Source of the DNA: Chamaea fasciata
Lineage: Eukaryota; Chordata; Aves; Passeriformes; Sylviidae
Length of the DNA stretch: 64,000 bases
Reading direction: 5' to 3'
NCBI GenBank assembly: GCA_029207755.1
Contig: JARCOQ010000002.1
Location: 39,752,244-39,816,243 of the forward strand
Position numbers and translations under genes: made by a program. How positions within the stretch are numbered: position 1 is the first letter of the stretch; each line of letters opens with the position of its first letter. Positions 26,105 to 38,100 of this stretch are shown here, one piece after another. The notes beneath the pieces were generated by a model that was not told where the DNA came from, ran no database searches, and saw only the letters and a list, made by a program, of their open reading frames with translations.

Positions 26105-29100
26105 CCAAATCTATTAAAATACTTTTTTTTTTTAAAAGTTCTTTCTTTTTGTCTTGGCTCTAGACAGGCCAGAGTTAATTTTTGCAGTAGCCAGGAGTTG
26201 GGCATGACTAGGTACTTACTCAATATCACCTCATAATTTTCTGGGGGTAGGGAAAGGGATCCTTTCTGGGTCCCGAAGGTGGCAGAGGGAGTACTCAGGT
26301 ATTGTCAGGTGTCTCCATGTGGTGAGCACTCATGTGTGAATCCTTTGCCTCTTGCACACTTCGTTATTAATATTGTTGCTGCTACTGTTTGTTTTCTTAC
26401 TTCATTGCTGTCTCCAGTAAATTGTTCTGATCTCAACCCTTGATCCTTTACGCTTTATGCCTCCAATTCTTCTCTCCAACCCACCACAGGGGAGAAAGGG
26501 GAAGGATGGGGGAGGGCATGAGCAGTGCATGGTTTGGAGCGCTTTGCTCAGAACACTGAATTGGGGAATACCATTCCTTAACCATAAATAATTTTAAAAA
26601 CAATTAATAGGTCCATACATACTGTAGCTTGAAAAAATCAGTATCATGTTTTTCCTATGAGTAATTCTCATTGGAGAATCCAGGAGCTTGTGCTGCTCTC
26701 TTTGCTACAGTGAACTTCTCGAAAATATGGGAGATTTTATCTGTACTTCTAGGATGTGAAGAGAATTCTGGAAATTGTGGGAGAATTCACTCCATGTTGT
26801 CACAGCAAAGAACACGTAATAAATGCCTCTATAAACTGATTGTATAAATATAAACTGCATTAGTGTTAACCAAGTTTAAAATACCACTGAGCCTGAGCTT
26901 GGAATGGTTTTGTGTTTAGATTCACCAGAGGTTCTCAGCAGTGCCTGAACAAAGCTCTGGGTAATCCAGCGGTGAAAATATCTGCATCAGAGATCCCGTA
27001 CTTGGGGTACAATTAAGTAGTGTGATGTGACCTCTCCAGGATAAGGCACACATCCACTTATTTGGGGATTGCTGTAGATCTCACCTATGGCTATCTAATT
27101 TGAAGATAAGTGAATCCCTGAGTACAGTACAGTATACTTTGGTATTGTGAGCATGTGCAAGTGTCAGTTTGTGAACATGTTCAGTTCTGCACCACTGTTA
27201 CAGCCACCTCTTCCCCAGCAGCACTCCCTTGAAGGCAGAAAAGGCCAATCAATATTTCTTGCTGAAGGCACTGCCTTTGCCACCCAGCATTTTATCCCTC
27301 ATCTCTAAACCAAAGCATTTTAGAGTGCACAGTTCCTTTGCTTTTTTCATATGAAGAAATCTCCTGTCAGTATTCATCTACCTAAGATTAAATCTCTTTC
27401 TCAGCTGGTGCCATTTTACCTATTCCCTTAAGGTAACAGGTGGAAGGTAACAGCTTTTCTATGATACTACCAAAAGCATTGGTTACCTTTGACAAGAACT
27501 CTGAAAATAAAAGAAAATACAGTCTCATTTTCTGACTTTGTCCACTTTTCTGCATTTAATACTAAACTTCCAGGTTTCCCTAAGAGAAAGGATCTGAGTT
27601 GTGTTTCCCTTGGTTGATAAAATCACAACTGTATTTTCTAGGCAGAAAACTCCTCAGGTCTGTTCTTGCCTTTTTCCTGCCTTATTACCATAATAGAATG
27701 CTGTTACCCATCCAGCTGACAAAGAAAGTCAGTCTGCTGGAACTTTGTTGGGCAGCCTTATCAAGCTGCAGTATTTGAAAATTATACCTTAACAGGATGT
27801 TCAAATTAAAAAATAAGAAGAAGGCTGCATGTGGATGCTACTATGTTTCATTTTTCTACTTTATTCCAATAGTGGTAAAATGACAATTACTTTTTATACT
27901 ATCTCTCTTTACTCTAGGACCCCTTGGATTTACATGGGTAAAACATTACTGCACTTACGACAAAGGAACAAAAACTTTTACAATGAGTATAGCTGAAACA
28001 AAATCTGGTGGAAAAGTGGTGAGTTACATGTAAATGAACACATACATGAGCTGTAAATTCCATCTTTTTTAAGCATTTAAGAACTGCTGAAAGAAAAAAT
28101 TTAAACAGATAAGGTTGTTTTTGTAGATGAAGCAGTGCATGTATCATATAGCATGGATAAATATTTAAGTAATATTTCTTTTAAAACATATTTAAACCAC
28201 ATATTAAATAAATTTTCTAATGTGTTTTTTTAAATGCGTATGAAATTTATCACATTTGCACAGAATCATAGAGTAGATGAGGTTTGGAAGGGGGCTTAAT
28301 ATAATAATATAATATAAATTCAGTTCAGGGTCAAGCAGAACAGGTTGGTGAGGTCTGTGTCGAGTCAGGTTTTAGATATCTCCAAGGATGGAGCCTGTGA
28401 GCAACCTGTTCCAGAGTTTGACCACCATTAAAAACATTTTCTAATGTTCAAATGGAATTACTTGTATTTGTGTTTGTGCCCATTTCCTCTCGCCCTTCCA
28501 CTGGGCACCACAGAGAAGAATCTGGCTCAGTCTACTTTCCTTCCCATGAGGTATTTGTAGATCAGTCAGTGATATGTTCCCTCTTCTCCAGACCAAACAG
28601 TCCCAGCTCTCTCAGCTTCTCCTCATATGACAGATCACAGGATCATCAAGGTTGGAGGGGACCTTAACAGTCATCTAGTCCAGCTGTCAATATAGCACCA
28701 GCATAATCACCCCTAAACCATATCCCCAAGTGCCACATCCAGGCTCTTGTATACTTTCAGAGATGGTGACTCTTCCTGGTTAACTTATTTCAATGCCTAA
28801 CCACTGTTCCAGTGAAAATTTTATTTTTCATATCTAATCTGAACCTCCCTTGGCACAACTTAAGTCTTCTCCCATATGTTCTTTCACTTATGACATGGCA
28901 GAAGAGACTGACCCTCTCCTCACTAAAACCGCCTTTCGGGTAGTTGTGCTCCAAGTCCTTAATCACCTTGGCAGCCTTTAGCTGGATTTGTTCTAGCACA
29001 TCACTGCTTCTCTTGTACCAGGGAGCCCAGCACGGGGCACAGCATTCCAGGTGTCCCTCACCAGTGCTGAATGGAGGGTGAGGATCTGTTTCCTCCACTT

Positions 29101-32100
29101 GTAGGCAGTACCCAGGAGGCTGGTGGCTGTCTTTGCAGCAACATCACGTGGCTGCCTCATGGCCACCTTGCTGCCCACCAAAACCTGAAATTCCTTTTCT
29201 GCCAAGCTGCTCTCTGTCCTGTCGGCCTCATCCTGTCCTGGTGCCTGGGCTTATTACTATTCGTGCTGAACAGTATTGACCCCACGAGCATACCACTAGA
29301 GCCCAACTGCAGCTGGACTTCTGTTGTGAGCTCAGCAGTTCAGGCAGTGTTCAGTCCACCTCGCCATCTCACCCATATTTCACCTGTACTTGTGTACTTC
29401 ACCTACTGTGAGGATGTAGTGGATGAAGGGTCGAAAGTGTGGCCAAAGTTGAGATAAACAATACTCATTGTTGTTCCATCATACACTGAGCCATCCAACA
29501 CATTCTAGAGAGCTATCAGGCTGATCTTGTGTGATTTTTTCTTTATTAAATTCATGCTGACTGCTTCCAGTCGCCTTTCTGCCCTTAATATGTTCTGAAA
29601 TGTTTTCCACGATTATTCACTTCATCACCTTTCCAGGGATAAAGGTGATGCAGACTGGCCTTTAGTTCCCCATAAGATGTGAGGCCTGCAATTTGCATCA
29701 GGGGGGCAGGTATTACAAAAAATTTCTTCACCACAAGGGTTGTCAGGCACTGGAACAGTCTGCCAGGGAAGTGGTTGAGTCGCCAACCCTGGAAGTATTT
29801 AAAAGATGTGTGGATGGTTTAGTTGTGACCTTTTCCAACCTGAATGGTTCTGTGATTCTGTATCCTTCTTGCTCTTTTTGAAGACGGGAGTGACATTTGC
29901 TTCCTCCCATTCCTCAGAATCCCCAGTTGTGTCAACATTGCCAACATTATAGCGAGGTCTCACGATCATGGTGGCCAGAATTGGGAGATAGTCAGCTTGA
30001 GTCTTCAGAAATATTTTTATTTGCATGTGAGAGTTGGCAGAATTACACGATTTTCATCCTAACCTGCATGTAATCAAGTTATATATGCAGCTGTTTGTAA
30101 GATTTGAATTTAGAGAATTTTTTGAAATATAACGATTAAGTAACAAATATCAGACAAAACACTATTAAATGTAGTCTTAATATGCAGAAAAAGTATTGTA
30201 TATATTTTAATAATTTTAATCCCTATGTTAAGACATGTTCTTTGGATTGTTCATGCAGTTAAATTTAAGATGATGCCAAGGTGTATAAGCGTACTGCCTG
30301 TGCTAATTCCATTTTGTTTTTTTGTAGAATGGCCTTGTCACAAGCTCACCAGAAATGTTCAAGCTAAAATCTTGCATCAGGAGAAAGACAGATTCAATTG
30401 ACAAACGTTTCTGTTTCGATATTGAAGTATTTGAGAGGTTTGTTTCCATTGTGTTAACATTTTGAAAATAATTGCAACCAATAGATAATTATTCCTGTAA
30501 TAGGAACATGTTTGTATACAGACAAACTAGGCTTTCAAGACTTAGAACTTCTTTGTTCAAACCTGTTTTTTATAATTAAATTCACTACACAGCATATGTG
30601 TTGTCTTTACTACATGATGTTTGCATTCAGATACAGCACGGATTCTAATGGAACTTCTAGAAAAACTGACTCTCCTCTTTTAGAAACAGTTGATAAATAT
30701 CTTTATAAATATTTTATAAATACTTGTTAATAAGCATATTCTGTACAAATCTCTATCACTTTCAGAAGTGTGTGGCAGTAGTTCTTTTTCTTTAAAATTA
30801 TGTCCACAAGGTTTTTTTCCACTTACTCCTGGATATTGTAATTATATCAGATACATGAGAATAGATTTCCTGTATTTAACATACATGTACGCAGTACTTT
30901 GTAGAAGTATTTTTCCAATCTTGGGAATAAAGAGAAATATTAAATTTATTTTTGTGTTAAAATATGATAAATAGATTGACTTTTATAGTTGTTGTCTTAA
31001 AAAATGCTTTATGACTGTTAGCACTCTTTTAAAAAAACATGTGTTTTATACCTAGCTCAAAATAATTCTGTTATATCAGAAGCTGTCAACTTTCTCTAAC
31101 TACTGTCTGTCTTTTATATATTCATATCACTATGCATGTGGATTCTGACTCTGGATACTGTTTGAGAAAAACAGTAACTTTAGTGGATGTGTGTGTTTTT
31201 GACAGACCTGGAATCATCACACTACAAGCTTTTTCAGAATCCAACCGAAAACTTTGGCTTGAAGCTATGGATGGAAAGGAACCAGTAAGAATATTTTTTA
31301 ATTTTCATTTTACAGTTTTCTGGATTGCATATTACTGAAAGAAGGTAGTATACATTTCAGATATTCTATTGCAATACCAACAAATAGAGTTCTTTTCTTT
31401 ATGAGACACTAATGCAAGTACGTAGTGAAGATAACTACAAAGTAGAAAAGTAGATCTATTAATTTAAGCCTACATTTATATATATATATCATTATTTTAT
31501 GGTAGGATATTTAAAGTAGTAATATTTTAAGTAATACAATAACATATTGTCTGATAGGATTCATGGTTCAGGTGAAGTGGTTGTTATTTCAGTGGTAAAG
31601 AATACTCACCTTTTGGGCAATTTCATGGAGTAAACAATCAGTACCATCTCAAAAGGCGTCGCAGCAACCAGAAACACGTGTTGAAAGCTACTGAGAGACA
31701 GGCTTGTCTGAGTTTTCCTCTCACTATTTGTATGCTCTTAAATGGGAGTGATATCAGACCCTGTATCTGATAGAAGAATGGTTGAGCAGTTTTATGAACT
31801 CAGTGAATGCTTCTTGTTTGCCTGAACCAGTACGGGAATTATAATCACAATGTATTTTGAAGTTTAACCCATTTGGACTGAGTGAATCTGATTTCTAATG
31901 CATTAGTTGCATTATGGTAGCACAGAGCTGTTAACCCAGCTGTGTGCTGGAGCAGTAAATGTCAAGAGATCATGAAAGGCAAGGCTGGGATTTCCCTAGC
32001 AGCAGTCTAGTACGCAGCATGTTGCAGCTACTCACAAACCTGACGCTAATTTAAGGCACAAACATTGTCGTATTGCATTGTTGTTGTTTGGTTGTTGTTT

Positions 32101-35100
32101 GTTTTTCTTTTACAGATCTACACACTGCCAGCCATTATTAGCAAGAAGGAAGAAAGTAAGCTCTTTGTTCTGAGTTGCCATACCTTGCTAGATTCCTGTC
32201 ATGTTATAGTTTCTTGATATATGTGTGGCAGAAACAGATATTTTATATTTTATTTCTATTGCTGTGAAATAACTTTGTTGGATATCTAAACTTTCCCTGG
32301 AAAACTTGGGGCTTTTTCCTCTTGTCCTGTTGCTTGTTACTTAAGAGAAGAGGCTGACACCCACCTGGCCACACCCTCCTTTCAGGCAGTTGTAGAGAGC
32401 AGTAAGGTCTCCCTGAGCCTCCTTTTCTCCAGGCTAAACATCCCCAGCTCCCTCAGCTGCTCCTCACAGCACTTGTGCTCCAGACCCTTCCCCAGCTCCG
32501 CTGCCCTTCTCTGGACACGCTCCAGCCCCTCAATGTCTTTCCTGCAGGGAGGGGCCCAGAACTGACCACAGGATTTGAGGTGTGGCCTCAGCAGTGCCCA
32601 GTACAGGGGGACGGTCACTGCCCTGGTCCTACTGGTCACACCATGGCTGATCCAGGCCAGGATGCCACTGGCCTTCTTGGCCACCTGGGCACGCCCTGAA
32701 TCATGTTCAACTGCTGCTGGCTATCACTCCCGGGGCCTTTTCCACCAGGCAGCTTCCCAGCCTCTGCCCCCACCCTCTAGCACAACAAGTGTTATAATGT
32801 TATGGATAGCCATGTATCAGCCCTCCTTGGCTAGTGTGTGAGTGTAGCTAAACAGAGGGGTTTGTATTTTCATGTTGGAAAATAATTCCCTTTTTTTTTT
32901 TAATAGTGTTCTTAAACGAAGCAGGTTTCAACTTCGTGAGGAAATGTATTCATGCAGTAGAAACAAGAGGTGTGTATTAAACCACAAATAAGGTATTAGA
33001 TTGTTGTGACTTTTTTTAAAATACGATTTTTTTTTTAATTCTACATTTTACATCTGTGCTTTGAAGTGCATCTGTTATTTGTTTTGGACTTTTCATATTT
33101 TATCTAGGTGCTTTACACTCCAAAGTGTTCTCTTCAGTTCCAGCAACAATTCTTAACATTCATTTAAGTGAGATTTTTAAACTTTTTTCTGTAATTTCTT
33201 GTTGATTGGACAGCTAATAATGTGCAGACAATTGCACACATCTTTATTCTTTCATTTGTGTGCACTGACTTGGCTTTTCTTGTGATACGACTTTAGGGGA
33301 GTCTCAGCTCCCACCTTTGGTTTCAGGTGTGAAATCTGAAGACATAAAAGTGACATCAACATTCTCTGCTGGTACATCTGGCTTTTTGCAGAGTGCAACT
33401 CCTATCATTTTATTCACTAACATGGTACATTGTTTTGGTTTTTTTTTTTCTATGTTTAGCAGTATTTAATGTTTAGCAACACTCATTTTTGTTAGTGGGA
33501 ATGTAATAAAAGGAAGTAATAATCATTCTGCTGATGAAGTGGTATCTAACAACTCACAGTAAGTTTTAAATGGAAATTTATGGCTGTATGATCTCCTACA
33601 AAAGGAGACAGCTTTTCTTGAGCTGTCAGTGTGCAGATCTCTTCTAATCCAAATGTGGTCCCTCTGTGCAACTTTGAGCTCAACTTGAATTCAGTTTCTC
33701 AGCCAGCAATGTTATCATCGTTGAGTCACTGCTGACTCAGCTTGCATTTTTTTTCTGGGACAGGGAGGGTAAAATGGGTTTCAAAACATGTAGGTTATCT
33801 AAGTGAGATCAGATATAGGAATGTTGTTTTCAAAGGAAAAGTAGACAATTTTTAAATGTTAAGGCTTGAAGTGGGGAGAATGGAAGACATTTAAACCCTA
33901 CTGATTTTAAAAAGTAGTTAAAAATAATAAAATAATCATGATGGAAATAAGAAAGTACTGTATTCTGAACGTCACTCCTTAAACATTATATGTTGTTATT
34001 ATTATCTGTGCTATTGAAAAAGTCCTGGCAATTTTAACTGGCAACATAAACTCTCAACGGATGTTTTACAGCAGAATATAGTATATATATTTTTGTTTTC
34101 ATATAAATGTCAGTCACATCTTATATGAATGAGATCATGGTCTCAGCAAACATAGATGCATAGTAATTCCACTGATATCTAAGCAATATAAACTTGCTGA
34201 TGTGTAAAGTGTTTTAAGAATGTTTTTGGGTCTTATTTTTCACTTCTTGTAGCCATCACCTTGTTCTTTGCTTAAATGGGTCATTTCTATGCAGAAGGGT
34301 TCTGTTAACATAAAATTATGCTTAGTGTATAATCTGACATGGACTCAGTGAAATGAATTTGTTAATATCCCAGAAGAGATTGCAGTAGGGTAAAGCAGAA
34401 CTTAAGAACATAATGGTACAGTTTTCCATAAATACATTTAGAGATTTTGAAAACATACACCAAGAATACATCAGCATATTGAAATAACCATATTTTCATT
34501 ATTTAAATTATTTTCATTTACTTGTTTTCCCAATGTAGGTATTACAATCCTGGGGCTCTACAGAATAGGTGGTGTAAATTCTAAGGTGCAAAAGCTGATG
34601 AATACCATATTTTGTAAGTATCTGAAGTGAACTTTTGTCAGTGTCCTTTTTGCCTTAACTGCTGTGCTCAGAAGAGTGTGTCATAATATCCACAATTCTA
34701 TATGTGCACTTACTGCCACTAAATTGGGTTTGCACTCTTAAAATGAGTGATTCATCTGTAGTTTCCTGTGTGCATTAGTATTCAGTTCTACATGTTACAC
34801 ATGAGCAAATTAATAATAAAAATGCTTTTCTTCTTCTAGCTTTTAGTTCTATTTATTGATATATATATTGCTTATTCCACACGTTCTCCAAAGCTAAGTT
34901 CCATAACACATCATGGCTCAGCTTAGTAGACACTTGTTCTAGTCTTTTACTTTTCTTGGTAATGGATCTCTCTGATGCTTGTGTTTGCATGTCTAAGACA
35001 AATTAGTAATTCTCTGTAGACTTTGGCTCACTTAACACTTTGATACAGTGCATAAAGTTCATGTTTGTGGTTACTAACTATGAGCTCTGAATTTATTTTT

Positions 35101-38100
35101 ATTAATAATTTGGCACAGATGAAAAAAATTAAATTGATCAGATTGGTGGGTAGTCTAGCTAATAAACAATTAGTTGAGCTAAATGGCTGATCTTTTCCTA
35201 CTTTTCTAGTTAATGTGTAAGTCAAACTGTAACAAAATCCTAATTCAAATTTCTTCCAGCCCCTAAATCGCCTCCTGATATGGATATTGATATGGAAATT
35301 TGGGACAATAAAACAATAACAAGTGGACTAAAAAACTACCTCAGGTAAGTATGATCCCACACAGTTTCAGTATTCCTTTTCTGGCCCATTAATCTTTGGC
35401 TTGTTAATATTGTATTACATTTCTTGTATCCATTGCCTTGGTAATAAATGAGTATTTTATTATCCTGCATAATATTCCTCTGATTATGTATAATAATACA
35501 CACCTTCTACCTTTTTAAGAGAATCTTACCTTATATAGCCCTAAAATCAATTAATTCCATGTTTTTGGTGTTTTTTTTTAATGTACCACAATGCATGTTG
35601 TGCTCAGTCTTTTTTTTGTGAATCCCTTAAGATGTATACCGTAAAATTCATGACATTATGGTTGAATGAAAATCCCAGCAAAAGCATAGATTTTTATCAT
35701 ATGTTCTTAATATCTTCACAAATAAAATATCCTTCCTGTCATCTTTGCTGATAAGAGACAGAATATTCAAAAACTATGGCATTTCTGAGATAACTCTTTT
35801 GGATCTCAATATATAATATTCAAAAGTGACATAATAAAAAGTATCCAACCTAGATGGTGGGTGTTCTATGCCTTCTAAAAATCGAGATTTCCTAAACAAG
35901 TCACCTAAAAAAGGGCAGCATCAGAAATCCCTGCCCTTTGGAATAACCAGAAGAGCATGCCTAGGATTAATAGCAGAATGCACATGTACATTTCATTAAA
36001 AAGACTGGCTTTGGTTGAAGAAATTTATAATACATCTTCCAAAGCACGAGTCATTGTATCTACTGTGTTTGTGAAATTAGGACATGAGTGAGCAAGCAGT
36101 AGCTGTGTGTTTGTGTCTGTAAGGCAACTCACAGTCTGCCTTTCAGAGGATGACTCTTTTAAGATCTCTCACATCAGAATTTCAGTCCCAAATTTCATCA
36201 TATTTTTTGCCTTTTTTGGGCAAAAGGCTGCTTCTGCAGCCCACTGTTCTGTGTCTCCAGCTGTATTCATTCTTGTCCTACAATACGGAAGACAGGAAAC
36301 ACTGAGGCTCTGTGCTGAAGTAACATTTTCCTTATTAAATTACATAGTGACACCAGATTCAACTCAAATTGATTTTCAAACAGTGAAGTTGACTGAGTTG
36401 TATACTACCTGTTATCAGTCATCACTGAATTTGATTTCCTAGGACCAATAGAACATTGTGCAGATGTTGAGGGCTATCATAATCATACTCATAAAACTTA
36501 GATTTTGAGTCTGCTTTAAATTAAAATTTGTTTTTTTTTACAACCAGGTGTCTTTCAGAACCACTGATGACTTTCAAGCTGCACAAAGATTTCATTGTTG
36601 CTGTTAGTAAGTAAAAAGTAAAATGATAAATGCGCTTTCATGAAAGTAATATTGTTTCTAGCCTCTAATATCCTCAGTCACTATCTTTACTTTTCTCCTT
36701 GCTCTGATATGCAGCAGTCCAGCTCTCAAAACAGAGAAGTCACACTAGATGAAGCTGTTCAGTGGTTTGTTCTGATCTTTTTAGTGGTTCTGTGTGACTG
36801 CCTTCTGCATGAAGTTTTGAACTCTCATTTATATGTTTGTTTGTTTGTTTGTTTGTTTTATATAGGCTGATAATTCTTTTGTAACATTCATCCCTCTCAT
36901 CCAGGGATCTTTATTTTCCTAGCTTGCCTTGATAAATCAGAAAGGGCAAAAGTGAACTTCTTTTCACAATGGAGTAATTGAATACAAAGATAGTAGATAT
37001 CATTTTTCTAATGACTTCAGTTTAGAATTTGTCTTGATAAGAATAAAAGATACAAAATAATTTTAGCTATTTTAATCTATATTTCTTAGATTAAATCTTA
37101 GACTTCACTGAAGTGGCACATCAAGTCAATACTGCCATTAATTTGTTGGTTCCAGTATTGATAGTAATTGCTTTAGGCGAGTTACTTGAAATACAGATTT
37201 CACAGTGTAATAAATATAATCAAATTTTCCTCATCATTTGAAAGCTAATTTTGTTTGGCTCCTCTTAATGCATGTTTGTGTTAGCATTCAGGCACTGATG
37301 CCATTTGTAGTCACTTCTAGCTCATGTTCTGATTTATCAACAGGTTTTTTTTCTGTTTAATAGAGTCAGATGATCAGAACTACAGAGTTGAAGCAGTGCA
37401 TGCACTTGTGCATAAATTACCAGAGAAGAACAGAGAGATGCTGGACATCCTTATTAAACACTTGGTCAAGTAATTATTTTTTATTTTTCTCTTTGGTATT
37501 ATTGTAAGATGTTATCATTTCTGCTTTAAATTTGTCAGTGTTGCTTAATCCGTTCTCTGTGTTGACACAATGACACTTGAAATTACATTTGATTTCTAAA
37601 ATGCTGTTTTCAACTTTACTGGAATAATACTCTTTGTAGAAACAGAATAAAATATATGGTGTCACCAAGACAGCCAACTATGTTTATAAAATAAACCTAG
37701 TCAATGTTTTCATTCATGTTCTTACTTACTACAGGACTTGTAACCAATTAAATTTAAGAAACATTTAACACTCTGCCAAGGTTGATGGAAAACACTGGTT
37801 TGAATCTGTCTTAAAGTCCCAGAGTGTTTCGGGAATGAGATAGATTAGAAAGGAGATAGAATGATACAGATGATATGATAATTTCTGTTCTTCATGTGTG
37901 ATCTTATTTTTCTCGCTAGCAAGTCTGAAGTGTAGTATCACTTGAAAGCGCTAATTTGTAGTATTTTTATTTATATTTTTGGTATCTACATAGATGTCCA
38001 ACTTTTGAATCTCCCTTAATATTCCCTTGATTTTTAATTGTAGGATGGAAAACATTTTCCATTTCTTTAAACTGGTGATCTTTCAACTTTGCGGAATTAC

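Larger units (their letters stand above)
28019..30327 (+). other. Intron 9, largely CR1-derived
   Basis: A 2.3-kb intron of which about 1.75 kb (28259-30010) is CR1 sequence in both orientations. Only the 240 bases after exon 9 and the 310 before exon 10 appear non-repetitive. Confidence 0.85.
32156..32906 (+). other. Intron 12, mostly CR1
   Basis: A 751-base intron of which about 460 bases (32315-32778) are CR1 antisense. The acceptor is a T-rich tract ending TAATAG. Confidence 0.85.

Noticed and set aside
28790..29205. Minus-strand open frames of 70-102 codons
   Set aside because: They lie within antisense CR1 and translate CR1 3' sequence partly out of the ORF2 frame; not host genes.
29071..29457. 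Plus-strand open frame of 128 codons
   Set aside because: Antisense reading of the CR1 copy; no independent support.
36107..36442. Open frame of 111 codons in intron 15
   Set aside because: No family motifs, and the flanks do not behave as splice sites compatible with the ARHGAP42 frame.
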